A stretch of DNA of 64,000 nt from Tahibacter aquaticus (GTDB taxonomy: Bacteria; Pseudomonadota; Gammaproteobacteria; Xanthomonadales; Rhodanobacteraceae): positions 1-64,000 of the forward strand of contig NZ_SNZH01000014.1 in the NCBI RefSeq assembly GCF_004363655.1, read 5' to 3'. Position numbers and translations under genes: made by a program. Each line of letters opens with the position of its first letter. The stretch's first letter is position 1. Positions 17,166-26,030 of the stretch are shown here, in pieces. Below the pieces are notes generated by a model. It had not been told where the DNA came from. It ran no database searches and was given only the letters and a program-made list of their open reading frames with translations.

Positions 17166-18179
17166 ATGCAGGCCTATCACGTCCACCCCGGCAGGAATTT
17201 CGACGGCATCGTGCCGGTCACGCGCAGCGTTGCAGCGCCTGGCCCGGGCGAGGTGCGCGTGCGCATCCGTGCCGTCGCGCTGAACTACCGCGACCTGATG
17301 GTGATTCGCGGCGACTACCTCGGCAGCGATGCCGCGCCGGTGATTCCCACCTCGGACGGCGCCGGCGAGGTGATCGAAGTCGGTGCCGCGGTGACGCGCT
17401 TCAAGGCGGGCGACCGCGTGGCAACGACGTTCTTCCGCAACTGGATCGAAGGTCGCGCCACGCCGGAGAAGACGGCGCAATCCTTCGGTGGCGCGATCGA
17501 CGGCTTCCTGGCCGAGGAAGTCGTGCTGTCGCAGGATGCACTGGTCGCAGTGCCCGAGCACCTCGACTTTGCCGAGGCCGCCACGCTGACCTGTGCCGGT
17601 GTGACGGCGTGGAATTCACTGTTTGTCGAAGGCGATGCGCGGCCTGGCGACAGCGTGCTGCTGCTGGGCACCGGTGGCGTCTCGGTATGGGGTCTGCAGC
17701 TGGCCAAGGCCGCGGGTCTGCAGGCGCTGATTACCTCGTCCAGCGATGCCAAGCTGGAACGCGCCCGCGCGCTGGGTGCGGATACGGCCATCAACTACAC
17801 CACGACGCCGCACTGGCATGAGCCGGTGCTGGCGGCGACCCGGGGCGAAGGCGTCGAAGTCGTGATCGAAGTCGGCGGTGCAGGTACCTTGAAGCAGTCG
17901 CTGCTGGCTACGCGCATGGGCGGCACGGTTGCCATTGTCGGCGGCGTATCCGGCTGGGGCAGCGAAGTCGATCCGTTCCAGCTGATCCGCGGTGCCAAGC
18001 GCGTGAGCGGCATCTACGTCGGCAGCCGGGCCATGTTGCAGGATCTGTCGCGGTTCGTCGCCCTGCACAAGATCAGGCCCGTGGTCGACCGCGTGTTTCC
18101 GTTTGCCCAGGCGCGCGCGGCCTATGAATACCTGGCCAGTGGCAGCCATTTCGGCAAGGTGGTCATTGCGCTCGATTGA
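17166..18179 (+). CDS. NAD(P)-dependent medium-chain alcohol dehydrogenase/quinone oxidoreductase
   Basis: A 337-residue MDR-superfamily oxidoreductase. It has the GroES-like N-terminal domain (VRIRAVALNYRDLMVIRGDY, then PVIPTSDGAGEVIEVG) and a Rossmann domain with VLLLGTGGVSVWGLQLAKAAG as the dinucleotide motif. The Cys-rich structural zinc loop of classical alcohol dehydrogenases is absent, so it is closer to the zinc-independent YhdH/quinone-reductase side. ATG 17166 follows ggag at 17155-17158. Probably controlled by the divergent LysR gene. The substrate is unknown. Confidence 0.85.
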   Translation: MQAYHVHPGRNFDGIVPVTRSVAAPGPGEVRVRIRAVALNYRDLMVIRGDYLGSDAAPVIPTSDGAGEVIEVGAAVTRFKAGDRVATTFFRNWIEGRATPEKTAQSFGGAIDGFLAEEVVLSQDALVAVPEHLDFAEAATLTCAGVTAWNSLFVEGDARPGDSVLLLGTGGVSVWGLQLAKAAGLQALITSSSDAKLERARALGADTAINYTTTPHWHEPVLAATRGEGVEVVIEVGGAGTLKQSLLATRMGGTVAIVGGVSGWGSEVDPFQLIRGAKRVSGIYVGSRAMLQDLSRFVALHKIRPVVDRVFPFAQARAAYEYLASGSHFGKVVIALD

Positions 18180-18223
18180 GCGGCTGCGGGATTGTGTAAT
18201 TCGAGCAGTCGTATACCGGGCGA

Positions 18224-18322
18224 CGGTGCCATTCGCGTTGCTCATCGCACCCTACGAACGCCATGCCGCAAATGTCGGCCCGTGACTCGCGTAGGGCGCG
18301 ATGAGCGCAGCGAATTGCGCCG
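18224..18322. repeat. REP-like inverted repeat pair
   Basis: Two 33-nt arms (18224-18256 and 18290-18322) are imperfect inverted copies with about six mismatches, separated by 33 bp. The core gctcatcgc-nccctacg is shared. A 19-nt copy of the core, identical to the reverse complement of the right arm, occurs again at 31586-31604 after another gene. This fits a dispersed extragenic palindrome family. It lies in the gap between two convergent genes. Confidence 0.6.
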
Positions 18323-18345
18323 CCGCCGTACGTCGCAGCATAGGC

Positions 18346-19758
18346 TCAGGGCGACGGTTCAAGCCCGCTTGTGCGCCGCGCCGAGGCAAAACAGCCGGCC
18401 AGGCACAACAGCACCAGCGGCGGAAATGCATGCAGGTAGCGAAACGACACGATATGCGAGAACAGCAGCTGCCCGGCGACCAGGCCCAGTGCGCTCAGGC
18501 ACAGCAGCAAGGCAGCGTTGCGGCGCTGCTGCCACTGGCGCAGCAGGACGATCAGGCCCAGCGGCGCCAGTGCGAACAGGCAGACGATAAGCCAGTTGCC
18601 CATGCGCTCGAAGTAAAGCGCGACCGGGTTGCGCACTTCGTGGAAGCGACTGGCGTCGTAGCCGAGACGGTCGCGCAGTTTTTCCACCGCGTCGGCCGAC
18701 AGCGGGCGTGTACCCAGGTCGTCGGCCATGCGGGTCCGGGTTTCCTGGGCAACGAAATAGTCTGCCGTGGTCGCGGCGGCCAGGCGCAGAAAGCCGGGTA
18801 TATCGTCGCGCAGGGCCAGCGAGGCGAGGCGGCGCGCCTTATTCTCGGTATCTGCTCCGGCGGCGCGGCGCAGCACGGCGATCAGGCCGTCGTCCAGCCA
18901 TAGCTGTGCTTCGCGCTGGCGCGGCGCGCGCAGATCGGGGCCTACCTGCGTGAGCAGGTCTGCCGGCAAACCGACTTCCTGCAAGTGTTCCGGCCTGAGC
19001 AGCGGCGCGACCAGGCCGAGACGGAAAGTGCCGCTGCTTTGCAGGTAAGTGCGCGGACCTTCGGACAGGCGTCCGTACCAATATTGATAGGCGTTGTGCA
19101 GCAGTGCCGTGGCGGCCAGCGCAATCGTGGCGTGGCCGGCTACGCGCAACCAGTTCAGGCGGCCACGCTTGTGCGCCAGCGGCACCAGCGCCGGCAGCAG
19201 GGCGAAGCCCAGCACCATCGGCAGCAGGCTCATACGCAGGGCCACCGTGGCAATGCCGAACAGCGCCACCGCGAGCAGCCAGGGCCACCATTGCTTGCGC
19301 AGGTAGGCGAAACCGCAGGCGAGCATGCCGAGCAGGCACAGGCAACCCAGGCTTTCCGCCATCATCATGCGTTCGTAGAACAGCTGGGCCGGGTCCAGCG
19401 CCAGTGCGCAGGCCAGTACGGCGGCCAGGCGCCGGTCGGCGCCGAGGTCGATGCAGGCGATGCGCGCGAGCAGCAGCGCACTGAATACGCCGCACAGGGA
19501 TTGCGCGATCAGCAGGCCGTACAGGGAGCCCGGCAGCAACGCGCTCGCCGCGACGAACTTGCCGTAGAGGAAGGATCGGTCCGGCGGAATCCAGCCGGTA
19601 AGCGCGGTATGCAGATAGCTTTCCGAGTCGCCGAGGAAAAAGCGCATGGTCGGATCGAACAGGGCCAGCACCAGTTTGATCGTGACCAGCACCGCGGCCA
19701 GTACTAGCCAGTAGCGCGACGCCGGTACGCTGCGTGCAGTGGTGGGAATCAGCAGCAT
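18346..19758 (-). CDS. Polytopic membrane protein, GT39/ArnT-like
   Basis: A 470-residue integral membrane protein with about ten hydrophobic helices. The N-terminal loop after helix 1 reads LFDPTMRFFLGDSESYL, where acidic residues (D..E) sit as in the catalytic loop of GT-C glycosyltransferases such as ArnT and PMT. A soluble insert lies near 225-340, and the last helices end in SFRYLHAFPPLVLLCLAGCF. Such enzymes move a sugar from a polyprenyl phosphate to lipid or protein at the outer face of the inner membrane. The assignment is by topology and loop pattern, not a clear family signature. Confidence 0.6.
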   Translation of the reverse strand: MLLIPTTARSVPASRYWLVLAAVLVTIKLVLALFDPTMRFFLGDSESYLHTALTGWIPPDRSFLYGKFVAASALLPGSLYGLLIAQSLCGVFSALLLARIACIDLGADRRLAAVLACALALDPAQLFYERMMMAESLGCLCLLGMLACGFAYLRKQWWPWLLAVALFGIATVALRMSLLPMVLGFALLPALVPLAHKRGRLNWLRVAGHATIALAATALLHNAYQYWYGRLSEGPRTYLQSSGTFRLGLVAPLLRPEHLQEVGLPADLLTQVGPDLRAPRQREAQLWLDDGLIAVLRRAAGADTENKARRLASLALRDDIPGFLRLAAATTADYFVAQETRTRMADDLGTRPLSADAVEKLRDRLGYDASRFHEVRNPVALYFERMGNWLIVCLFALAPLGLIVLLRQWQQRRNAALLLCLSALGLVAGQLLFSHIVSFRYLHAFPPLVLLCLAGCFASARRTSGLEPSP

Positions 19759-19919
19759 CGGCGGGCGTGTCGAGGTCGGGAACCGCGAATGCTAACCGAT
19801 CGCTTTGGGCTTGGCGTGGCCGGGCCGGTTCTATCGCGCAAGTGCCTCCGCCAGCGACGTGGCGGGCTCCCCGGCCGGCAGGCAAGCACGGTGTGGCTGC
19901 TGCCGGGCATGGCGCCGAC

Positions 19920-19933
19920 TTGACTTCGATCAA
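19920..19933 (+). promoter_or_regulatory. Fnr/Anr-type binding site upstream of azurin
   Basis: TTGAC-TTCG-ATCAA matches the Fnr consensus TTGAT-N4-ATCAA at 9 of 10 half-site positions. It lies 59-72 bp before the azurin ATG. A Fnr-type protein with all Fe-S cysteines is encoded at 29501-30238. Low-oxygen activation of azurin, and perhaps of the downstream cco genes, is the natural reading. Confidence 0.65.
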
Positions 19934-19991
19934 GGCGGCGCCAGCGCCTTGGGACCAGACTGCGGCCATCCTAACCGCCAGAGAGATCACC

Positions 19992-20432
19992 ATGCGTTTG
20001 CTCGTGCTTTCCGCCTTGCTGCTGTCGGCTGCCGCGGCCCAGGCCGACGATTGCGTCATCGACCTCAAGGCCGACGATGCGATGAAGTTCGATCGCAGCG
20101 AAGTCACCGTCGCGGCCAGTTGCAAAAGTATCGAAATCAAACTGAGCCACATCGGCAAGCTACCGGTGGCAGCCATGGGGCATAACGTGGTGATCGCCGA
20201 AACGGCGAACCTGCAAGGTGTGGCTCAGGACGGCCTCAAGGCTGGTGCCGCGGCGAACTACGTCGCAGCCGACGACAAGCGCGTTGTCGCGCATACCACG
20301 CTGGTCGGCGGCGGTGCCTCCACGTCGGTGAAGTTCGCCGGCACCGCGCTCAAGGCCGGTGGCGACTACAGCTTCTTCTGTTCGTTTCCCGGCCACTGGG
20401 CCGTGATGAAGGGCAAGCTCACGGTCAAGTGA
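19992..20432 (+). CDS. azu: Azurin, periplasmic blue copper protein
   Basis: A 146-residue type-1 copper protein that shuttles single electrons in the periplasm, for example from the bc1 complex to a terminal oxidase or reductase. Residues 1-18 are a signal peptide ending in AAAQA. Copper ligands are all present with azurin spacing: H64 in AMGHNVVI, then C130, H135 and M139 in [14 protein letters not shown]. The start ATG 19992 follows agaga. A Fnr-like site lies upstream, and the cbb3 oxidase genes follow, which makes azurin a likely electron donor to that oxidase. Confidence 0.95.
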   Translation: MRLLVLSALLLSAAAAQADDCVIDLKADDAMKFDRSEVTVAASCKSIEIKLSHIGKLPVAAMGHNVVIAETANLQGVAQDGLKAGAAANYVAADDKRVVAHTTLVGGGASTSVKFAGTALKAGGDYSFFCSFPGHWAVMKGKLTVK

Positions 20433-20442
20433 GCGCACGCGG

Positions 20443-20472
20443 CGCCGGCGGGTCACTGAGTTCCCGCCGGCG
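20443..20472 (+). terminator. Hairpin between azurin and ccoN
   Basis: Perfect 10-bp stem cgccggcggg (20443-20452) / cccgccggcg (20463-20472), 10-nt loop, no T-run. It probably protects the azurin mRNA end or partly separates azurin from the oxidase operon. Confidence 0.5.
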
Positions 20473-20536
20473 TCTGCACCTTGCAACCGCCGCGCACTGC
20501 GGCGACCGCGCCGTCGCGCGCGCTTCGAGGTTCCGC

Positions 20537-21973
20537 ATGATCAATCCACCTGTGGACGAACGCTATAACGATGGCGTCGTGCGCCAGTTCGCGCTGATGA
20601 CCGTGGTCTGGGGCATCGTCGGCATGGCTGTCGGCGTGCTGATTGCTGCCCAGCTGTACTGGCCGACGCTGTTCGAAGGCATTGCCTGGCTCAGCTACGG
20701 CCGCCTGCGCCCGCTGCATACCAATGCGGTGATTTTCGCCTTCGGCGGCTGCGCATTGATGGGCACCAGCCTGTACGTGGTGCAGCGCACCTGCCATGTA
20801 CGCCTGTTCTCCGACCGGCTGGCCAGCTTCGTGTTCTGGGGCTGGCAGGCGGTGATCGTCAGCGCTGCCGTCACCTTGCCGCTGGGCTTTACCCAGGGCA
20901 AGGAATACGCCGAGCTGGAATGGCCAATCGACATTCTGATCACCCTGGTCTGGCTGTCCTATGCGGCGGTGTTCTTCGGCACGCTGCTGCGCCGGCGCGT
21001 GGCACACATCTATGTGGCGAACTGGTTCTACGCCAGCTTCATCGTTGCCGTAGCGCTGCTGCACGTGGTCAATAACCTGGCGCTGCCGGTGGGCTGGTTC
21101 AAGTCATACTCGGTGTATACCGGCGCGGTCGATGCGATGGCGCAGTGGTGGTACGGCCATAACGCGGTCGGGTTTTTCCTCACCGCTGGCTTTCTCGGCA
21201 TGATGTACTACTTCGTGCCCAAGCAGGCCGGACGGCCGGTGTATTCGTACCGACTTTCCATTGTGCATTTCTGGGCATTGATTGCGATCTACATGTGGGC
21301 CGGCCCGCATCACCTGCAATACACCGCGCTGCCCGACTGGGCGCAGTCGCTGGGCATGGTGTTTTCGCTGGTGCTGCTGGCACCGAGCTGGGGCGGTGCG
21401 ATCAACGGCGTGATGACCCTGTCCGGCGTCTGGCACAAGCTGCGTACCGATCCGATCATCAAGTTCCTCGTCGTCGCGCTGTCGTTCTACATGATCGCCA
21501 CCTTCGAGGGGCCGATGATGTCGATCAAGACGGTCAACAGCCTAAGCCACTACACCGACTGGACCGTAGGCCATGTGCATGCGGGAGCACTGGGCTGGGT
21601 GGCGATGATCAGCCTGGGCTCCCTCTACGCCATGTGGCCGCGCCTGCTCGGCCTGAAGCAGATGTGGTCGGAACGCCTGATCGACGCGCACTTCTGGCTG
21701 CATACGCTGGGCGTTGTTTTCTACATTGCATCAATGTGGATTGCTGGCGTGATGCAGGGCCTGATGTGGCGCGCCACCAATGCCGACGGCACCTTGAGCT
21801 ACAGCTTCGTCGAATCGCTGGCAGCGACCTACCCGTATTACCTGATCCGCCTGTTCGGCGGGCTGCTGGTACTGGCTGGCATGGGCCTGATGGCCTGGAA
21901 CGTCTGGCAGACCTGGCGCAGCGCGCGGACTACCGAAGACCCGGCCGTTCTTCCCGTAGCCACGGCCCATTGA
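20537..21973 (+). CDS. ccoN: cbb3-type cytochrome c oxidase subunit I
   Basis: A 478-residue catalytic subunit with twelve membrane helices; it reduces oxygen at the heme b3/CuB centre with high affinity. Visible ligand regions: [14 protein letters not shown] (low-spin heme), [18 protein letters not shown] and [14 protein letters not shown] (CuB histidines), [11 protein letters not shown] (heme b3 side). Start ATG 20537 gives the family N-terminus [18 protein letters not shown]; the frame could extend to 20429 but that would cross the upstream hairpin. First gene of ccoNOQP. Confidence 0.96.
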   Translation: MINPPVDERYNDGVVRQFALMTVVWGIVGMAVGVLIAAQLYWPTLFEGIAWLSYGRLRPLHTNAVIFAFGGCALMGTSLYVVQRTCHVRLFSDRLASFVFWGWQAVIVSAAVTLPLGFTQGKEYAELEWPIDILITLVWLSYAAVFFGTLLRRRVAHIYVANWFYASFIVAVALLHVVNNLALPVGWFKSYSVYTGAVDAMAQWWYGHNAVGFFLTAGFLGMMYYFVPKQAGRPVYSYRLSIVHFWALIAIYMWAGPHHLQYTALPDWAQSLGMVFSLVLLAPSWGGAINGVMTLSGVWHKLRTDPIIKFLVVALSFYMIATFEGPMMSIKTVNSLSHYTDWTVGHVHAGALGWVAMISLGSLYAMWPRLLGLKQMWSERLIDAHFWLHTLGVVFYIASMWIAGVMQGLMWRATNADGTLSYSFVESLAATYPYYLIRLFGGLLVLAGMGLMAWNVWQTWRSARTTEDPAVLPVATAH

Positions 21974-21982
21974 GCGAACGCC

Positions 21983-22618
21983 ATGAACGAACATTCCCAC
22001 GCAAAGATCGAAAAGAACGTCGGTCTGATGGCGGTGCTGATCGCCGTCGCGATCAGCTTCGGCGGCCTGGCCGAAATCGTACCGCTGATGTACCAGGCGG
22101 AAACCATCCAGCCCTTGCCCGGCGTGACGCCGTACCCGCCGCTGCAACTGGCCGGGCGCGACGTTTACGTGCGGGAAGGCTGCTACAACTGCCATTCGCA
22201 GATGATCCGCACCTTGCGTTTCGAGACCGAACGCTACGGCCATTACTCGCTGGCCGGCGAGTCGGTCTACGACCGGCCGTTCCAGTGGGGCAGCAAGCGT
22301 ACCGGGCCCGATCTGGCCCGTGTCGGCGGGCGCTATTCGGACGACTGGCACCGGATGCACCTGACCGACCCGCGCAGCGTCGTGCCGGAATCGAACATGC
22401 CGTCGTATGCCTGGCTGCAGAGCACGCCGCTGGATGCAGCGCTGATGCAGAAAAAGCTCGCCGCGCTACGCACACTGGGCGATCCCTACAGCGACGAGCA
22501 GATCGCTGCAGCAAAGACAGAGCTGGACGGCAAGAACGAACTCGACGCCGTCGTCGCCTATCTGCAGGGACTGGGCCGGCACGCACCGGCGGCGGCAGCA
22601 GCAGGAGATCAGCCATGA
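21983..22618 (+). CDS. ccoO: cbb3-type cytochrome c oxidase subunit II (mono-heme cytochrome c)
   Basis: A 211-residue membrane-anchored cytochrome c. One helix near 15-35 ([21 protein letters not shown]) anchors it; the heme site is EGCYNCHSQ with C67, C70 and H71, and a distal Met is available in SNMPSYAWL. It passes electrons from CcoP to CcoN. It follows ccoN by 9 bp and overlaps ccoQ by ATGA. Confidence 0.95.
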   Translation: MNEHSHAKIEKNVGLMAVLIAVAISFGGLAEIVPLMYQAETIQPLPGVTPYPPLQLAGRDVYVREGCYNCHSQMIRTLRFETERYGHYSLAGESVYDRPFQWGSKRTGPDLARVGGRYSDDWHRMHLTDPRSVVPESNMPSYAWLQSTPLDAALMQKKLAALRTLGDPYSDEQIAAAKTELDGKNELDAVVAYLQGLGRHAPAAAAAGDQP

Positions 22619-22770
22619 GCGCGGGCACGGTATCGGGTGCGGTGACGGCGGTATTGCTGGCGCTGTTTGTCGGCGCCTGGGCCTGGGCCTGGAGTGAGCG
22701 GCGGCGTGCGGGTTTCGAGGCGGCGGCGCGGCTGCCGCTGGATGAAGACGAGACGGAGGCGCAGCCATGA
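22615..22770 (+). CDS. ccoQ: cbb3 oxidase small subunit CcoQ
   Basis: A 51-residue protein with one membrane helix ([21 protein letters not shown]) and a short charged cytoplasmic tail, [20 protein letters not shown], the classic CcoQ pattern. It stabilises the complex. ATG 22615 overlaps the ccoO stop (ATGA) and its own stop overlaps the ccoP start (ATGA), so the three genes are translationally coupled. Confidence 0.9.
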   Translation: MSAGTVSGAVTAVLLALFVGAWAWAWSERRRAGFEAAARLPLDEDETEAQP

Positions 22771-23666
22771 GCAACGGCTGGTCGTGGTATGTGATCGCGT
22801 TGGTGGTGCTGAACCTGGCTGGTTGCGTCTGGCTGCTATGGTGGACCGGCAAGCGCCGTCCGGGCGATCCGGCGCCGGAAGACACCAGCCACTACTGGGA
22901 CGGCGATCTGACCGAATACAACAAGCCGATGCCGCGCTGGTGGCTGGGCCTGTTCTATCTCAGCATCGTGTTCAGCGTCGGCTATCTGGTGTATTACCCC
23001 GGCCTGGGCAACTGGGTCGGCAGTTCGGGCTGGACCTCGCCGCGCGAACACAATGTAGACAAGGCACAAAACGATACGCGCATCGCTGCGACGTTCGCGC
23101 CGTATGCGCAGGTTTCGCTGCCCGAGCTGGCGCGCGATCCCGCCGCCCTGCGCCTGGGCCAGGCCATCTTCGCCAACCAGTGCGCTGCCTGCCATGGTGC
23201 CGACGCCCGCGGCGCACGCGGCTTTCCCGACCTGACCGATGCGATCTGGCATTGGGGCGGCAAGCCCGAAGACGTGCTGGCCTCGGTCGCTGACGGCCGC
23301 CAGGCGATGATGCCGGCGCTGGCCAGCGCACTGGGTGGCGAACAGGGAATTGCCGAGACCATCGCCTATGTGCAGTCGCTGTCGGGGCAGAAGGTCGATG
23401 CGGCACTCGCTGCCGCCGGCGCGCCGCGCTTTGCGGTCTGCGCCGCCTGCCATGGTGCCGACGGCAAGGGCAATGCGCTGCTCGGTGCGCCGGACCTGAG
23501 CGACACCTATTGGCTTTACGGCGGCGACACGGCGAGCATCCGCGAAACGCTGGAAAAAGGCCGCAGCGGCCAGATGCCGGCGCATGCACAGGCGCTCGGC
23601 GCGGCGCGGGCACGCGTGGTCGCGGCCTGGGTCTACAGCCGTTCGCAACCGCAAGCGCAGCCATGA
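22767..23666 (+). CDS. ccoP: cbb3-type cytochrome c oxidase subunit III (di-heme cytochrome c)
   Basis: A 299-residue subunit with two N-terminal helices (YVIALVVLNLAGCVWLLWW and LGLFYLSIVFSVGYLVYY) and two periplasmic cytochrome c domains. Heme motifs are CAACHGAD at C139/C142/H143 and CAACHGADG at C225/C228/H229. It is the entry point for electrons from azurin or soluble cytochrome c. The TEYNKPMPRWW segment between the helices is typical of the family. It overlaps the next small gene by ATGA. Confidence 0.95.
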   Translation: MSNGWSWYVIALVVLNLAGCVWLLWWTGKRRPGDPAPEDTSHYWDGDLTEYNKPMPRWWLGLFYLSIVFSVGYLVYYPGLGNWVGSSGWTSPREHNVDKAQNDTRIAATFAPYAQVSLPELARDPAALRLGQAIFANQCAACHGADARGARGFPDLTDAIWHWGGKPEDVLASVADGRQAMMPALASALGGEQGIAETIAYVQSLSGQKVDAALAAAGAPRFAVCAACHGADGKGNALLGAPDLSDTYWLYGGDTASIRETLEKGRSGQMPAHAQALGAARARVVAAWVYSRSQPQAQP

Positions 23667-23962
23667 AACCGCCTTGCCCTGCCGATTGCGACCCGGCTCC
23701 GCGGCCTGCGCTGCAGCGCTGGGGCGCCATTCTCTGGCCCAGCTTCTTCGCCGCCGGCGTCTGCACCGTGGTGTTTTTTGCCCTGGTCGATCCGCTGGAA
23801 TGGCGCGAGCTGACTTTTCCCGGCGCGGACATCGGCCGAGAATGGGGTTATACCTTGGGATTCTTTGCTTTCTGGACGGCTACTGCCAGTTCCAGCCTGT
23901 TCACCTGGCTGCTGCTGCGCCCTGCCAGCCGCTTCAACCGCGTGGACAGGCGGCGCGCGTGA
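23663..23962 (+). CDS. Small membrane protein inside the cco operon
   Basis: A 99-residue protein with two membrane helices (ILWPSFFAAGVCTVVFFAL and YTLGFFAFWTATASSSLFTWLLL) and a basic C-terminus. I do not know a characterised family. Its start overlaps the ccoP stop (ATGA) and its stop overlaps the ccoG GTG start (GTGA), so it is translationally coupled on both sides and very likely a real part of the operon. The N-terminus holds two cysteines (PPCPADCDP). A role in assembly or copper delivery is possible but only by position. Confidence 0.75.
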   Translation: MKPPCPADCDPAPRPALQRWGAILWPSFFAAGVCTVVFFALVDPLEWRELTFPGADIGREWGYTLGFFAFWTATASSSLFTWLLLRPASRFNRVDRRRA

Positions 23963-25518
23963 GCAAGCGCATTCCCGTGTTGCTGCAGGACGCCGCGCCG
24001 GCCGCGCTGTACCAGGCCGAGGGCAAGGTCTATCCACGTTCGATCCGCGGCCGCTACGATCGTCTGCGCCGGCTTGCGGTCGTCGTACTGCTGGGCATGT
24101 ATTACGTTTTCCCCTGGCTGCAATGGGATGGCCGCCAGGCGGTGCTGTTCGACCTGCCGGCGCGTCGCTTCTACGTGTTCGGCCTGGCCTTCTGGCCGCA
24201 GGATTTCGTCTTTCTGGCGCTGCTGCTGATTATCGCGGGCATCGCCCTGTTCTTCTTCACCGCGGTAGCCGGGCGCCTGTGGTGCGGCTACGCCTGTCCG
24301 CAGACGGTGTGGACCGAAGTGTTTCTATGGATGGAGCAGTGGACCGAAGGCGACCGCCTGCGCCGGCTCAAGCTCGATGCCGCGCCGTGGACGCGGGACA
24401 AGCTGCAGCGCAAGGCGGCAAAGCATGCGTTGTGGCTGCTGTTCGCGCTGTGGACCGGTTTTACCTTTGTGGCTTTTTTTACGCCAGCGCGGGAGCTGGC
24501 GCAGCGCGTGCCGTCCCTGACCCTGGGCGGCTGGGAGACGTTCTGGATTCTGTTCTACGCGCTGGCGACCTGGGGCAATGCGGGCGTATTGCGCGAACAG
24601 GTGTGCAAGTACATGTGTCCGTATGCGCGCTTCCAGGGCGCGATGTTCGACCGCAATACCCTGATCATTGCCTACGATCCGCTGCGCGGCGAACCGCGCG
24701 GCCCGCGCCAGCGCGGCCTGGCCGGCGTGGCCGCGCGCGGCCGCGGACTGCTGTCGCTGGCCCAGGCCGAGTACTGGCTGATACAGGCGCAGCAGTACGC
24801 CAGCGCGGCCTTGCGCGCGCTGGACGTGCGCCGCACGACCGCTGCGGTGGAAGCATCCGGTTCGGACGTGCTGCCGGCACAGAAAGCAGCCGTGCAGGCA
24901 CTGGGTGATTGCATCGACTGCACCTGGTGCGTACAGGTCTGCCCGGTTGGCATCGATATTCGCAACGGGCTGCAATACGAGTGCATTGCCTGCGGCGCCT
25001 GCATCGACGCCTGCGATCAGGTGATGGACAAGCTGGACTATCCGCGTGGATTGATCCGCTATTCCACCCAGAACGCCGTGGACGCCAAGCCTACGCGTGT
25101 ACTGCGGCCGCGCGTAATCGTCTACGGCCTGCTGCTGCTGGCCTTGCTGGCCGGCTGGAGCTGGGGTGTGCTGCATCGCTCGCCGCTGATCGTCGAGGTG
25201 CTGCGCGATCGCAATGCGCTGTACCGCGTGGCCGTCGACGGCGCGATCGAGAACGGCTACAGCCTGAAACTGGCCAACAAGCTGGCACAGCCGCGGCGCT
25301 TGCGCATTGCCACGGCCCCGGGTTCGGCGGTGCAGTTGCGCCAGGGCGCATTCGAGGTGGAACTGGCGGCGGAAAGCGTGCTGGCCGTGCCGTTGACTTT
25401 GGCGGCGCCGGCCGCAGGACTGCCACGGCGCCAGGATATTTCTCTGCTTGTGGAAAACGTCGACGGCACGCCGCTGCGTGTCGCCGTGACCACCGCTTTT
25501 TTCGGACCTGTGCCATGA
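23959..25518 (+). CDS. ccoG: cbb3 oxidase maturation protein CcoG (membrane ferredoxin-like)
   Basis: A 519-residue protein with about five membrane helices. Family marks are GRLWCGYACPQTVWTEVFLWMEQWTEGDR, the REQVCKYMCPYARFQ motif, and a two-cluster 4Fe-4S ferredoxin site (CIDCTWCVQVCP, then CIACGACIDACD). The C-terminal periplasmic Ig-like domain starts near residue 400. CcoG is known to reduce copper (Cu2+ to Cu+) for loading CuB. The start is GTG 23959 overlapping the previous stop as GTGA; no ATG in frame is better. Confidence 0.93.
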   Translation: MSKRIPVLLQDAAPAALYQAEGKVYPRSIRGRYDRLRRLAVVVLLGMYYVFPWLQWDGRQAVLFDLPARRFYVFGLAFWPQDFVFLALLLIIAGIALFFFTAVAGRLWCGYACPQTVWTEVFLWMEQWTEGDRLRRLKLDAAPWTRDKLQRKAAKHALWLLFALWTGFTFVAFFTPARELAQRVPSLTLGGWETFWILFYALATWGNAGVLREQVCKYMCPYARFQGAMFDRNTLIIAYDPLRGEPRGPRQRGLAGVAARGRGLLSLAQAEYWLIQAQQYASAALRALDVRRTTAAVEASGSDVLPAQKAAVQALGDCIDCTWCVQVCPVGIDIRNGLQYECIACGACIDACDQVMDKLDYPRGLIRYSTQNAVDAKPTRVLRPRVIVYGLLLLALLAGWSWGVLHRSPLIVEVLRDRNALYRVAVDGAIENGYSLKLANKLAQPRRLRIATAPGSAVQLRQGAFEVELAAESVLAVPLTLAAPAAGLPRRQDISLLVENVDGTPLRVAVTTAFFGPVP

Positions 25519-26030
25519 ATTCAGATCGCATCCCGCGCGATTCGCGCGCGCTGCGCCAGCCGGTGTTCTGGCTGGTGCTGGGCCTGCCGCTGCTGGGCAT
25601 CGTCGCCGGTATCGGTATCGTCGTCGCCGCCGTCGCCAGCGGCGGCAGCGACGCCTTGAGCCTGTCGGTACGGCGCACCGCGCAGATCCAGACCGAAGAC
25701 ACCGCAGCCGATCTCGCCGCCTTGCAGCGCGGCCTGCGGGCGCGCCTGCAACTGGACAAGGAACGCGGCGTATTCAGTCTGCAGATCGACGGCACTGTCG
25801 ATGCGGCCACGCAGGATCTGCAATTGCGCCTGCTGCATCCACTGCGCGCGCAGTGGGACCGGCAAGTGACCCTGGCGCGTAGCGGCGATCATTGGCAGGG
25901 CCGCAGCGAGGCCGATCTGAGCGGCGCCTGGAATCTGCGCCTGCAGCCGGCCGACGCGAGCTGGCGCCTGGGCGGCCGGCTCGACGCTTCCGCCGTGCAG
26001 GCGCGGCTGCAGCCGCTATGGCAGCAGTAG
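25515..26030 (+). CDS. ccoH: FixH/CcoH family protein
   Basis: A 171-residue protein with one N-terminal helix (PVFWLVLGLPLLGIVAGIGIVVAAV) and a periplasmic beta-rich domain in which a short stretch LRARLQLDKERGVFSLQI leads the FixH fold. FixH/CcoH binds and stabilises assembling cbb3 subunits. ATG 25515 overlaps the ccoG stop (ATGA), and its end overlaps ccoI by 13 bp. Confidence 0.85.
   Translation: MNSDRIPRDSRALRQPVFWLVLGLPLLGIVAGIGIVVAAVASGGSDALSLSVRRTAQIQTEDTAADLAALQRGLRARLQLDKERGVFSLQIDGTVDAATQDLQLRLLHPLRAQWDRQVTLARSGDHWQGRSEADLSGAWNLRLQPADASWRLGGRLDASAVQARLQPLWQQ

Noticed and set aside
20429-20536. Upstream extension of ccoN to the frame limit
   Set aside because: It would cross the azurin hairpin and has no family match; ATG 20537 gives the known N-terminus.
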